Assembly (NCBI GenBank): GCA_017795005.1
Contig: CP051242.1
Span: 372,001 to 436,000 of the forward strand
Origin: Balneolaceae bacterium
Lineage (GTDB): Bacteria; Bacteroidota; Rhodothermia; Balneolales; Balneolaceae
Direction: 5' to 3'
Length of the DNA stretch: 64,000 nucleotides
In this document: piece after piece, positions 42,125 through 51,105 of the stretch
How positions within the stretch are numbered: position 1 is the stretch's first letter
Layout: every line of letters starts with the position of its first letter
Notes under the pieces: generated by a model
The model's database searches: none
Told to the model about the DNA's origin: nothing
The model's input: only the letters and a program-made list of their open reading frames with translations
Translations under genes and position numbers: made by a program

Positions 42125-43051
42125 TTATGCTGCAATTTTAGTTTTCAAATTGTTGATTTCAGTTTCAATAGCATACTTCAGCTCAGTGTAAAGTGATTGA
42201 TCAGACCAACTAGTAGTAAACTGATTCGCAAGTCTTCTGTACTTAGATTTTAATCGGTTTACATTCTTAGAGTTATTCAATCCGCCTTGATGATACACTT
42301 CCTCAATCTTGTTAATGATTGATCTAAGCCCTCTTTCTTCCAAAAAGTGTGCAATGATGAGATTGTCAAAATCAGTTGGTGTTTTAAGATCGGCGGGATT
42401 ATAAGAGAGTGAAGGTATTACTCGAATTGATCGGAATTCACTTTCAATCTGTTCAATCATAGAATGTTGAATATCAGGCTTGAATAAATCTGATAGTTTT
42501 AGATCTCTTTTAAATATTCTGTCTAGATATCGCTTTAGATACTTTATTTCAAAACGTATACGATGAGTATTTTGAACCCCTTTCAGGGACTTATCATATA
42601 GTATTTTCTTCCGGTTGGTGTTACAAAACGTCTTACTGTTAGGGTAATTAATAATACCACTGTAATAAGGAGAGCTCTCAAGACACCTGAGATATATTTT
42701 TGGGATATGAGCTACTTGAATATCCACACCAAAATCTAGGCGGTAAATAATCGAACTTTCTATGGAGATTCCCAGAGTATTTCGAAGTGATTCTTCAAAA
42801 AGCTTAACATCGTCTATTGTAGCAAAATGAGAATTTGAACTAAAAAGATACCTTGGAATACTCCCTGTTATTTTAAGTCCGCTATTAAAATGCTTTAGAT
42901 GTAGTCCGTTGTCTTTGAACTGTTCTGTTGTTATTACTCCGTCTTTGTCACAGATAATCTTAGAGTTTTCATATCTGGATAAAGCTTTCTGCAAAGTACT
43001 TTGGTTTGAGATACAACTTGATGGGAGAAATATGGAGATAGTATCAATCAC
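42125..43051 (-). CDS. Phage/plasmid replication protein, gene II/X-like
   Basis: 308 residues starting MIDTISIFLP, a typical N-terminus of the filamentous-phage gene II/X-type replication initiators. The blocks SSIIYRLDFGVDIQVAHIP and RIRFEIKYLKRYLDRIF also fit. A clear HUH motif is not certain (HLKHF near residue 51 is a candidate). If correct, it would nick an origin for rolling-circle replication of the excised island. Two palindromes just upstream (43073-43101) are possible binding sites. It lies downstream of the AlpA gene in the same orientation. Confidence 0.6.
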   Translation of the reverse strand: MIDTISIFLPSSCISNQSTLQKALSRYENSKIICDKDGVITTEQFKDNGLHLKHFNSGLKITGSIPRYLFSSNSHFATIDDVKLFEESLRNTLGISIESSIIYRLDFGVDIQVAHIPKIYLRCLESSPYYSGIINYPNSKTFCNTNRKKILYDKSLKGVQNTHRIRFEIKYLKRYLDRIFKRDLKLSDLFKPDIQHSMIEQIESEFRSIRVIPSLSYNPADLKTPTDFDNLIIAHFLEERGLRSIINKIEEVYHQGGLNNSKNVNRLKSKYRRLANQFTTSWSDQSLYTELKYAIETEINNLKTKIAA

Positions 43052-43072
43052 ACAGACAAATTCTGTCCCTAA

Positions 43073-43101
43073 TACATGGTTACCATGTAGAGGTACTGTA
43101 C
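43073..43101. promoter_or_regulatory. Palindromes between alpA and rep-like genes
   Basis: TACATGGT-T-ACCATGTA (43073-43089) is a perfect 8-bp-arm palindrome, followed at 43093-43101 by GTAC-T-GTAC. They lie 22 bp upstream of the replication-protein-like start and at the end of the AlpA gene. They are candidate operator or origin sites; function is inferred only from symmetry and place. Confidence 0.45.
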
Positions 43102-43298
43102 TATGATCTACTTTCTTTTTGTTGACTCAGATAAGACTTTATATCCGACTCTAACCAACCAACTGCTCTACCTCCAGGTGAAATCTTAAAACTGGGAGGG
43201 AAATCACCTCTCTTGATCATATCATAAACTGTTTGACGAGATACGCCACCAAGGATTTGGCATACCTCAGGAAAACGAATAATTCGATTTGTCATCAT
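43101..43298 (-). CDS. AlpA-family excisionase/regulator
   Basis: 65 residues, a MerR-like winged HTH of the AlpA type: RIIRFPEVCQILGGVSRQTVYDMIKRGDFPPSFKISPGGRAVGWLESDIKSYL. The family acts as excision or activation factor for P4-like integrases and phage satellites (family knowledge). It lies in the integration module between the integrase-linked unknown gene and the replication gene, all on the minus strand. Confidence 0.9.
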   Translation of the reverse strand: MMTNRIIRFPEVCQILGGVSRQTVYDMIKRGDFPPSFKISPGGRAVGWLESDIKSYLSQQKESRS

Positions 43299-43392
43299 AT
43301 TTACCTTTGTATTGTTAAGTAATTGATGACAAATTGAGGATGTTTTATAAATAACTTCTAGAAGTTAGATTCAAAAAAAACAGAAGTGAGCA

Positions 43393-44085
43393 TCAGTTCC
43401 TCTCTTTGGAACGTTTTTGCCAATTATAGAATGTCCTATCAAAATTCTCAGGTGTATCAGTATTTATATACTCACTAATGTCCAACTCAAAAAATGTAAT
43501 TTTCTCACAAAGCATTTCAAATGCTTCGGGTACTGAGGGCTTCGGATTTGTGAGCTTAATATTCTGATACCATTCAAAAATCACATCTTTATGAGGTTTA
43601 AATTTATATAAACCATCTGATTCAAATAATTGTGTAGGATTACTGATACTATCGATAATTACCTCAAGTAGTTCAGCAATTGAATTTAATTCACTTTTTT
43701 TGATAGATAATTTTCTTGCTTCTTGATTGAGAATTTGAAGTAACACAACCAATTCCTCAAAAAGGTTTTCGTTTTCTATATCATCATTAATTAGGTGTTT
43801 ATTTATTAAATCAATTAGTGAATCAAATCTATCTGGTCTTCTATTAATTGGAAATCCCATATTAAACTCAATATCATATATACGTTTATATACAGTTACA
43901 GCATCAATTGGGAGAGATAATTTGATCTCCTCAAGATTTGAAATAATCATTTTATTTAATGAAGCCATCCTACTTTCAATCAATCCTATAATGTTCTGAA
44001 TGGAGTACGATAGCTGATTGATTTCATTTATTGATTTAAAACCATCTTTGTAGAATAAATTAAAACAATAGGATCTGATATTCAT
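43393..44085 (-). CDS. Hypothetical helical protein linked to integrase
   Basis: 230 residues, predicted largely alpha-helical, with many Ile, Leu, Glu and Asn and no recognised motif. Its start overlaps the integrase stop by 4 nt (44082-44085), so it is translated with the integrase. The AT-rich codon usage matches the island. Its tie to the integrase suggests a role in integration, excision or island maintenance, but the sequence gives no direct clue. Confidence 0.65.
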   Translation of the reverse strand: MNIRSYCFNLFYKDGFKSINEINQLSYSIQNIIGLIESRMASLNKMIISNLEEIKLSLPIDAVTVYKRIYDIEFNMGFPINRRPDRFDSLIDLINKHLINDDIENENLFEELVVLLQILNQEARKLSIKKSELNSIAELLEVIIDSISNPTQLFESDGLYKFKPHKDVIFEWYQNIKLTNPKPSVPEAFEMLCEKITFFELDISEYINTDTPENFDRTFYNWQKRSKERN

Positions 44086-45272
44086 TTTTTAAAAATTATC
44101 TGTTTAAGATTCTCATTCCATCTATTTAATGCTTCTCTCTTCTCCTCTAAATAATCGTGTCGGTCATATACTGCTGTAACTTGGTTATCACCTGCAAGTC
44201 CTTTGTGGTTTAATACTTTTCCTAGAGTAGTTCGGTCTACCTGTAACTCTGCCATATAAGTAGCTACTGTTCTTCGAAGGTCATGAAGCCGGAAGTCAGA
44301 AATTTTGGATTTAGTTCTGACTTCACCAGCAACTTTTTGCAGCCAGCTAATTGGATCTTCAGGATGTACGGTACTAGCAAAAACATAGTCACTACGTTGA
44401 AGGGTCTCTTTCCTTTCATCTAATACTTGTAATGCTAGCTCAGGTAAAGGTATAACTTGAGTTCTTTTGGCTTTTGTATTTTCGGCAGGGATGGTCCATA
44501 TATCATCATGAATCTGATCCCACCTCATTATTCTGGTTTCACCCGCCCTTTGTCCACAAATCAATAACATCTTAAAGAGAGAGCAGAAAGGTTCGTGAAT
44601 AGAGTCAAATGTAGACCAAAGGGTTTTTATTTCTGACCGGGTATATACTCTCTTTCTTCTGTTTTCTTTTCCAAGAGGCTTGATAAATTGTACCGGGTTC
44701 GTATCAGCAATACCCCGGTTAATCCCGAAACTATACATACTGGACAATATCGCCCTTACCCTGTTAGATTGAATGGGGGCGGGGTTATCTCCTTCGGCAA
44801 TATCCTCAAGTAATTCTATTACATGGTATCGTTCTACTTCATTAACATCGAATTTCCCAAGTCTGGGTAGAATAAAATTGTTGATCCGGCGCTTATAATC
44901 CTTGCTTGTTGATTCTTTTAAACCGGGTAGATGGCGTTCGAAAAATACAGTAGCTAAGTCAGATAATGTTTTTGCTTTTGGGACTCTTCGTTTCTTTACT
45001 TTTTCTGCCTGGGGATCTTCACCATGACGGACTTTGTATTTAAGGTCTCTGGCAAAATTTCTGGCATCAGCTAAGGAGAAATCATCGGCCTTTCCAATTG
45101 TGAATCTCTTTCCATTCTCCCCATATCTGAGACAATAAGATTTATGCCCGGTAGAAGTAACCCTCAATGCTAATCCTTCTACCACAGTATCATAATATTC
45201 AGTTCGTCCACCTTGCGTTTTTGGTAGATCTACATTTGCTATAAAAGAGTGCGTGAGTTTTGTCTTTGGCAT
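44082..45272 (-). CDS. int: P4-type tyrosine integrase
   Basis: 396 residues. The N-terminal DUF4102/arm-binding domain (GLALRVTSTGHKSYCLRYGENGKRFTIGKADDFSLADARNFARDLKYKVRHGEDPQ) is followed by a SAM-like core-binding domain (FFERHLPGLKESTSKDYKRRINNFIL). The catalytic domain has Arg in CGQRAGETRIMRW, HDLRRT (HxxR), the second His in LNHKG and the nucleophile in VTAVYDRHDY. All residues of the R-H-R-H-Y set are visible. It lies 178 bp from the right attachment repeat in tRNA-Phe and is the expected integrase of the island. Confidence 0.95.
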   Translation of the reverse strand: MPKTKLTHSFIANVDLPKTQGGRTEYYDTVVEGLALRVTSTGHKSYCLRYGENGKRFTIGKADDFSLADARNFARDLKYKVRHGEDPQAEKVKKRRVPKAKTLSDLATVFFERHLPGLKESTSKDYKRRINNFILPRLGKFDVNEVERYHVIELLEDIAEGDNPAPIQSNRVRAILSSMYSFGINRGIADTNPVQFIKPLGKENRRKRVYTRSEIKTLWSTFDSIHEPFCSLFKMLLICGQRAGETRIMRWDQIHDDIWTIPAENTKAKRTQVIPLPELALQVLDERKETLQRSDYVFASTVHPEDPISWLQKVAGEVRTKSKISDFRLHDLRRTVATYMAELQVDRTTLGKVLNHKGLAGDNQVTAVYDRHDYLEEKREALNRWNENLKQIIFKK

Positions 45273-45285
45273 GGTTCAAAAATTA

Positions 45286-45321
45286 CTGTCCCCGAGCGCT
45301 CGGGGACAGCCCGGGGACAGT
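45286..45321. repeat. GC-rich palindrome and GGGGACAG repeat near attR
   Basis: GTCCCCGAGCGCTCGGGGAC (45288-45307) is a perfect 20-bp palindrome, extended by CT/AG on each side. Its right half plus CCCGGGGACAGT (45298-45321) is a variant of the repeat at 26136-26159. It lies between the integrase start and attR, so it may be an integrase arm site or part of the integrase promoter region. Confidence 0.75.
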
Positions 45322-45450
45322 AGAATATCGTTTACTTCACTTGACATAGTAGTACAAAGTAAGATATATTACAATAGTTAAATCAATAAAAAACAGTATC
45401 AATAATTTTATTTTATCGTATATAAATTTATCTAGCTAAACACTACTTTT

Positions 45451-45504
45451 ACGGACTGAAAATCCGTGTGTCGGCGGTTCAATTCCGCCCGGTCCCACAG
45501 AAAC
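45451..45504. repeat. attR: right attachment direct repeat (truncated tRNA-Phe copy)
   Basis: Identical over 54 bp to 26007-26060. It contains the 3' half of tRNA-Phe (anticodon stem to 3' end) without the 5' half, so it is not a functional tRNA. Confidence 0.95.
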
Positions 45505-45507
45505 TTA

Positions 45508-45544
45508 AAGCCTCGCTGGTAATTATATCTGCGGGGCTTTTTTG
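45508..45544 (+). terminator. Hairpin after attR
   Basis: AAGCCTCGC (45508-45516) pairs with GCGGGGCTT (45531-45539), with one T-G pair, followed by TTTTTG. This is probably the original terminator of tRNA-Phe before island insertion. Confidence 0.75.
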
Positions 45545-45569
45545 TTTCTACACTAACGTATTTTATTCA

Positions 45570-45690
45570 GACTTCCCCTGATTTCAAGCCAGGCTCAAGA
45601 TTTATTGATAGTTCCTCGCTTCCTTAGCTAAGCAGGGAAAGAGGGGGGTGTGAAATCGTACTCTAATGCCGGATATTTTATTCTTTATTA
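45570..45690. repeat. Dispersed repeat family B, decayed copy
   Basis: CTTCCCCTGATTTCAAGCC ... GTTCCTCGCTTCCTTAGCTAAG ... AAAGAGGGGGGTGTGAAATCG ... AATGCCGGATATTTTATT follows the same order as 22083-22210 and 47615-47720, with changes. No gene is seen between 45505 and 45751. Confidence 0.65.
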
Positions 45691-45751
45691 TCATGCTGTA
45701 CTTATATTAGTCAAACGAGTGGGTTGTTTATTTGTACAGTCTTCAGAAAAC

Positions 45752-47491
45752 CTAATACCCCGCTGCCTGACCATCCACTCTGGATTCTGAGGCACCGTAA
45801 TACACACCGGTTTCAGGGTCCCGCATAATCGCCTGGAACCGACCGAAGAAACTATCGCCAACCTGTACTCTATGCCCCATAGCCTCAAGGTCACGAATCA
45901 CTTGGTAATTAATCGAGGATTCAATACTCACTAAACCGACATTGCGGAGCTGGTCATTGAGACCGTCTGTTGGCTGAGTAGAGCCGGAATGTTCCCATCG
46001 GAGGGCGTCACCTGCCTCCTGCATATTCATACCGAAGTCGATTACGTTTGTAATCAGGCTTACATGTCCCATAGGCTGGTAGGCCCCACCCATATTTCCA
46101 ATCGTCATAAAAGGCTCGCCATCTTTCATCACGAAACCGGGGATGATGGTATGGAAAGGGCGTTTACCGGGCTCATATACATTCGGGTGATTAGGATCCA
46201 TAGAAAACAACTCCCCTCGATTCTGAAAGCTAAATCCCGTTCCCGGAACAACAAAACCGGTTCCCATCCCCCGGAAGTTACTCTGGATCAGAGAAACCAT
46301 ATTCCCGTACTGATCTGCAGTAGTAAGGTAAATAGTGTCGCCGTCTTCAAGTACATCCACTCCGGTGGTGAGGTCCCTTCGTGCCCGCTCACCGATCAAC
46401 TTTCTGCGTTCAGCGGCATATTCTTTGGATAGTAAAGTCTCGTAAGGCACATCGTAAAAATCAGAATCGGCATAATGCTTGGCACGATCTTCGAAGGCCA
46501 GTTTTTTTGCTTCGATAAACAGATGATAAGTCTCAGCAGTGGCAAAGCCGGTTTTGGAGAGGTCAAACCCTTCAAGGATATTCAGCATCTGGAGCACCGC
46601 GGTTCCCTGTACGTTTCCACCAACCTGATACACATCATAGCCACGATAATTTACTGTCTGAGGTTCCTCCCAGGTAGAGGTGTGTTTATCAAAATCTTCA
46701 TATCGTAGATAGCCATCATTTTCTTTCATCCAGGCATCAATCTTTTCGGCAATTTCTCCACGGTAAAAAGCATCCCGGCCTTTGCTGGCAAGTAAACGGA
46801 AGGTATTCCCGAGGTCCGGATTTTTGAATACTTCTCCTTTATTTGGGCCACGACCATCAAAGGTAAAGGTTTCTTTAAATGCACCTGGCTGTCTACTTAG
46901 CCGGGGAGCGCTTCGTCTCCAGCTGGCAGAAATAGCTTCACTTACCGGAAAACCATTTTCGGCATACCATGTCGGTTCGGCAAGTATTTCCTCCATTGAA
47001 ACAGAGCCAAAACGTTCATGCATAGTAAACCACCCATCCACTGCTCCGGGAACCGAAACCGATAACAAATCATAAGGAGAAATATCATCTTCACCTTTTT
47101 CTTCAAGGATCTCCATCAACCGATTATAAGATAACCCGCGGGGAGAGCGCCCACTTGCGTTCAGAGCATAGAGTTGCTGACTTTCCTCATGCCAGATGAT
47201 CGCGAAAAGATCACCACCGATCCCATTTCCAGTAGGTTCCATCAGTCCCATTGCTGCATTGGCACCGATAGCTGCGTCGATGGCATTCCCGCCATTTTTC
47301 AGGATTTGAAGCCCAACCTGAGTGGCCAATGGCTGACTTGTAGCCACCATTCCCCGTTGTGCGATTACCTCAGAGCGGGTGGAGATCATATTACCGGCTT
47401 CCCGGTCAATTTGAGCCATAGTTGTGTTTGGTGAAATTAACAGTGAAATAAAAAGAAAAATTGGGGTAATGGAGACAAAGAGTTTTTTCAT
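45752..47491 (-). CDS. ggt: Gamma-glutamyltransferase
   Basis: Ntn-hydrolase that cleaves glutathione and other gamma-glutamyl compounds in the periplasm and self-processes into two chains. 579 residues. Sec signal MKKLFVSITPIFLFISLLISPNTTMAQ. The processing and nucleophile threonine is in DTIYLTTADQYGNMVSLIQS. Other family features are GGNAIDAAIGANAAMGLMEPTGNGIGGDLFAI and NMGGAYQPMGHVSLITNVIDFG. Length and motifs are complete. It is flanked by repeats on both sides; the C-terminus DGQAAGY is normal. Confidence 0.95.
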   Translation of the reverse strand: MKKLFVSITPIFLFISLLISPNTTMAQIDREAGNMISTRSEVIAQRGMVATSQPLATQVGLQILKNGGNAIDAAIGANAAMGLMEPTGNGIGGDLFAIIWHEESQQLYALNASGRSPRGLSYNRLMEILEEKGEDDISPYDLLSVSVPGAVDGWFTMHERFGSVSMEEILAEPTWYAENGFPVSEAISASWRRSAPRLSRQPGAFKETFTFDGRGPNKGEVFKNPDLGNTFRLLASKGRDAFYRGEIAEKIDAWMKENDGYLRYEDFDKHTSTWEEPQTVNYRGYDVYQVGGNVQGTAVLQMLNILEGFDLSKTGFATAETYHLFIEAKKLAFEDRAKHYADSDFYDVPYETLLSKEYAAERRKLIGERARRDLTTGVDVLEDGDTIYLTTADQYGNMVSLIQSNFRGMGTGFVVPGTGFSFQNRGELFSMDPNHPNVYEPGKRPFHTIIPGFVMKDGEPFMTIGNMGGAYQPMGHVSLITNVIDFGMNMQEAGDALRWEHSGSTQPTDGLNDQLRNVGLVSIESSINYQVIRDLEAMGHRVQVGDSFFGRFQAIMRDPETGVYYGASESRVDGQAAGY

Positions 47492-48217
47492 GGCATAGAA
47501 GAAGTGTTGTTTGTTGGAATATTATACTGCCTGTAACCACGATTTTCAAAGAAGAATTTATTTTCCGTCATTCCGGGTCCCGACCCGGAATCTTAAGAAT
47601 TGCTCCGGTCTTTTTTTTGACCTCCCCTCTGTCCCCTCCTTATATAAGGAGGGGACAGAGGGGAGGTCTGAAATTGAATGTCATTCCCTTACCCACCCAA
47701 TGCCGGATTATTTTTTACCCCGGATTAAATAAACTGCTTCAAAAATTAGACCAGAAAAAATGGGCAAGTCCAGAAGTAAGAGGGAGAAAGGATCATGATC
47801 GTTCTATTTAACAACGCTTCGTGAAAACGAAATCTGCATTATTTCTGGCGACTTTTGCGCACCTGACGCCTGTCCCGTTGAAGAACGGGAGTCGCTCAAA
47901 AGGTGCATAAGATTAAAAAGGGATTCGTTGGATTTATTCAGATTAATCTTTGATGAACCCGTGAAGCAGTTGCAGACGGTGGTTTCTGCTACTGGCGCCT
48001 GTGCTGATGTAGATCAGTAGAAACCCAAAAGTAGGTAGACTAAATTTATAGGCTATTCATCGCTCAAAAGTCCCATAAAGAACAACACTCAAAAAAAGTA
48101 CCCCGAAAAGCCATTATTCTCCCTTAACCACCGAGTAAGACCGTCAACAAAGGCACTCCTTACAAAAAAGAATGACTGAAGAGTATCCACCAACAAATTG
48201 AAGGTTATATTTTATTC
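47492..48217. repeat. Gene-free region with dispersed repeats
   Basis: No gene is supported. Contents: GTCATTCCGGGTCCCGACCC (about 47567), a family A-like half; CCCTCCTTATATAAGGAGGGG (about 47632-47653), then GACAGAGGGGAGGTCTGAAATTG and TGCCGGATTATTTTTTA (about 47700), nearly the block at 22083-22210; and 47930-47993, the inverse of 18672-18735. Further short blocks (TGTCCCGTTGAAGAACGGGA, about 47872) form small hairpins. Small open frames here are built from repeats. Confidence 0.65.
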
Positions 48218-48261
48218 AACCGATAGTTATGTTTTTGTGAACCGATAGGTAAGTGTTTTTG
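48218..48261. promoter_or_regulatory. Tandem 22-bp repeat upstream of hsdM
   Basis: Two direct copies starting AACCGATAG at 48218 and 48240, each ending in a TTTTTG run. The 22-bp period equals two helical turns. It lies 69 bp before the hsdM start, so it may be an operator or part of the promoter region of the type I locus; the regulator is unknown. Confidence 0.45.
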
Positions 48262-48329
48262 AATTGTACTTAATGCTTGGTTTTCTTAGTGTTGATCCAA
48301 ATAAGTATAAAAGCAGTAAACCAATACGG

Positions 48330-49898
48330 ATGGCTAAAAAGAAAGCAGCGAAGAAAGAAAAGAGTATGGAAGAAACCCTCTGGGATTCAGCAAATAAACT
48401 GAGGGGTACGGTTGAGTCATCGGAGTACAAGCATGTGGTACTGAGCCTTATCTTTCTGAAGTTTGCCAGTGATAAGTTTGAAAAGCGAAGAAAAGAACTC
48501 ATTAACGAGGGCAAGGAAAAATACCTGGAGATGAAAGAGTTCTACAACATGAAGAACGTGTTCTTTCTGCCCGAAAAAGCCCGGTGGAGCTTCATCAAGC
48601 AAAATGCCAAGCAGGATGATATCGCCATTAAGATTGATACAGCACTGCATACAGTGGAGAAAAACAATCCGGCTCTGAAAGGGGCCCTCCCGGATAACTA
48701 CTTCTCTCGTTTGAACATGGATGTGAGTAAACTGGCTGCCTTACTGGATACCATTAACAACATCGATACCCTGAAGGATAAAGAGCAGGACATCGTAGGA
48801 CGGGTGTATGAATATTTTCTGAGCAAATTTGCGCTGGCCGAGGGTAAAGGAAAGGGCGAGTTCTATACTCCTAAAAGTATTGTAAACCTGATTGCTGAAT
48901 TGATTGAACCCTACAAGGGAAAGATATATGACCCATGCTGTGGTTCCGGAGGTATGTTTGTACAGTCCATGAAATTTATTGAGAGCCACCATGGAGACAA
49001 GAAAGATGTATCCATTTATGGACAGGAATACACGGCTACCACCTATAAGCTGGCAAAGATGAATCTGGCCATCCGTGGAATCTCAGCTAATTTGGGAGAT
49101 GTACCTGCAGATACGTTTGGGAAGGATCAGCACAAGGACCTGAAGGCAGATTTCATCATGGCGAATCCTCCCTTTAACCAGAAAGACTGGCGGGCAGATA
49201 ACGAACTGACCGATGATCCCCGCTGGGAAGGCTATGTAGTGCCACCGACCAGTAACGCCAACTATGCCTGGATTCTGAATATGGTATCCAAACTCTCTCA
49301 GGACGGAGTTGCCGGTTTCATTCTGGCGAACGGCGCCCTCTCCGGTAGTGGAGACGAATACGAGATCAGGAAGAAACTTATCGTGAATCACATTGTGGAA
49401 GCAATAGTTGTTCTGCCTCAAAACATGTTTTACACAACTAACATCAGTGTGACTCTCTGGATTCTAAATAAGAATAAGAAAGCCCGAACAGTAAGTCGTA
49501 ATGACGAACAGGTGAACTACAGAAATCGTGAAGAAGAAATTTTATTCTTAGACCTTCGGGAAATGGGGTCGCCTTTTGAGAAGAAATATATTCAGTTTCT
49601 TCAGAAGGATATTGATAAGGTTTCAAGTACCTATCATAACTGGCAAGCGCAAGACGGGGAGTACGAAGATGAACCCGAATTCAGTTATTCAGCAAGTGCA
49701 GAGGAAGTAAAAGCGAAAGATTATTCCCTGGTGCCCAGCAAGTACATTGAATTTGTGAACCGGGATGAGAACATCGATTACGATGAGAAAATGCAATCAC
49801 TTCAAGCTGAGTTTCAAGAACTACTGGCCGAAGAAGACACTTCCAGAAAAAAGCTTCTGAATATTTTTAACGAACTGGGGTATGAGATCAAACTATAA
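48330..49898 (+). CDS. hsdM: Type I restriction-modification methyltransferase subunit (HsdM), second locus
   Basis: I place the start at the ATG at 48330 (MAKKKAAKKEKSMEETLWDSANKLRG, 522 residues); the upstream ATG at 48264 adds 22 residues outside the family. The N-terminal domain (KHVVLSLIFLKFASDKFEKRRKEL) and the N6_Mtase domain with SAM motif DPCCGSGGMFVQS and catalytic NPPF in DFIMANPPFNQKDW are intact. Conserved GEFYTPKSIV is present. It is a different HsdM type from the island copy, and its operon includes hsdS, hipBA and hsdR. It overlaps hsdS by 17 bp. Confidence 0.95.
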   Translation: MAKKKAAKKEKSMEETLWDSANKLRGTVESSEYKHVVLSLIFLKFASDKFEKRRKELINEGKEKYLEMKEFYNMKNVFFLPEKARWSFIKQNAKQDDIAIKIDTALHTVEKNNPALKGALPDNYFSRLNMDVSKLAALLDTINNIDTLKDKEQDIVGRVYEYFLSKFALAEGKGKGEFYTPKSIVNLIAELIEPYKGKIYDPCCGSGGMFVQSMKFIESHHGDKKDVSIYGQEYTATTYKLAKMNLAIRGISANLGDVPADTFGKDQHKDLKADFIMANPPFNQKDWRADNELTDDPRWEGYVVPPTSNANYAWILNMVSKLSQDGVAGFILANGALSGSGDEYEIRKKLIVNHIVEAIVVLPQNMFYTTNISVTLWILNKNKKARTVSRNDEQVNYRNREEEILFLDLREMGSPFEKKYIQFLQKDIDKVSSTYHNWQAQDGEYEDEPEFSYSASAEEVKAKDYSLVPSKYIEFVNRDENIDYDEKMQSLQAEFQELLAEEDTSRKKLLNIFNELGYEIKL

Positions 49899-51105
49899 AA
49901 GAATTGGAGATTTCATTGAGCTGGTTGATGAGAGGAACAACAACTTAGAGATCGACACTCTTCTTGGATTAAGCATTGATAAGGTATTTATTCCCTCAGT
50001 AGCTAATACGGTGGGAACGAATATGAAACGGTATAAGATCATCCGAAAAAACCAGTTTGCTTGTAGTATCATGCAGGTTCGCAGGGATAAGAAAATGCCG
50101 GTAGCGTTATTGAAAGAACTCGATGAAGCCATTATTTCACAGGCTTATCCGGTATTCCAGGTCAAAGATGAAAATGAGTTACTTCCCGATTACCTGATGA
50201 TGTGGATGAGCCGGTCGGAGTTTGACCGCCATGCATGTTTTCTTGCGGTTGGCGGTGTAAGAGGGAGTTTAGAATGGGAAGATTTTCTGGATATGGAACT
50301 TCCGGTTCCCTCCATCGAAAAGCAGCGGGAGATCGTGGCTGAATACAATGCCGTGGTGAATCGGATTCAATTGAATGAGCGGTTAAACCAAAAGCTGGAG
50401 GAAACCGCTCAGACAATTTACCGGCAATGGTTTGAAGAGTTTGAGTTTCCTATCCCCAAAGAACTCGCCGCAGAAATGGGAAATCCTAAACTGGAAGGTA
50501 AGCCTTATAAATCCTCCGGTGGCGAGATGGTATTTAACGAAGAGCTGGATAAGGAGATTCCGAAGGGGTGGGTAGTTAAAAAGATAAACGAGGTGGCTAA
50601 TTTGAAATATGGTAAAATGTTAAGCTCATCACTATTCACTGAAACCGGCTACCCAGTTTATTCGGGTTATGGGGTTAGAGGCTATTATACAGACTATATG
50701 TATGAAGAGCCTCAAATATTAGTGTTATGTAGAGGCGTGAGTGGAACTGGTGAAGTTCGACTATCCCCTAAATACTCGTATATAACTAATTTGAGTATCG
50801 TTGTTGAGATTAATGAATCTCAGGTGGCCAAAGGGTTTTATTATTATTACCTCAAGAATGATAATCTTAGAAAATTAGACAGTGGATCTGCACAGTCCCA
50901 GATAACGATAGGAGATTTAAGTAATTATTACACTTTAATTCCAGCAAAAAGTATTCAAGATAGGTTCAATATTCATGCTAAAAGTATTTATAACTTTAAA
51001 ATTACTTTTAGTAATTCTACTAAAACCTTTCAAAGTTTTGAGAAGATCTTACTTTCAAAAATTTCTAAAATAAAAATTAATACGGAAGCCAAAGAAATTT
51101 TATAA
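49882..51105 (+). CDS. hsdS: Type I specificity subunit (HsdS), second locus
   Basis: 407 residues with two target-recognition domains. TRD1 (about 1-150) starts YKRIGDFIELVDERNNNLEI and ends in the helix IEKQREIVAEYNAVVNRIQLNERLNQKLEETAQTIYRQWF. TRD2 (about 220-370) starts KGWVVKKINEVANLKYGKML. The spacer between them includes FEFPIPKELAAEMGNP. The second half from about 50590 is visibly more AT-rich than the first, consistent with TRD exchange, a common event in hsdS. Start codon 49882 overlaps the hsdM end by 17 bp. Confidence 0.92.
   Translation: MRSNYKRIGDFIELVDERNNNLEIDTLLGLSIDKVFIPSVANTVGTNMKRYKIIRKNQFACSIMQVRRDKKMPVALLKELDEAIISQAYPVFQVKDENELLPDYLMMWMSRSEFDRHACFLAVGGVRGSLEWEDFLDMELPVPSIEKQREIVAEYNAVVNRIQLNERLNQKLEETAQTIYRQWFEEFEFPIPKELAAEMGNPKLEGKPYKSSGGEMVFNEELDKEIPKGWVVKKINEVANLKYGKMLSSSLFTETGYPVYSGYGVRGYYTDYMYEEPQILVLCRGVSGTGEVRLSPKYSYITNLSIVVEINESQVAKGFYYYYLKNDNLRKLDSGSAQSQITIGDLSNYYTLIPAKSIQDRFNIHAKSIYNFKITFSNSTKTFQSFEKILLSKISKIKINTEAKEIL

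Noticed and set aside
26136-45321. CRISPR array from the repeated GGGGACAG units
   Set aside because: Only three copies, kilobases apart, with no regular spacers and no cas genes.
45451-45504. Second tRNA-Phe gene
   Set aside because: Only the 3' half of the tRNA is present; it is the right attachment repeat of the island.
46782-47434. Plus-strand open frames opposite ggt
   Set aside because: Antisense shadows of a gene with complete gamma-glutamyltransferase motifs.
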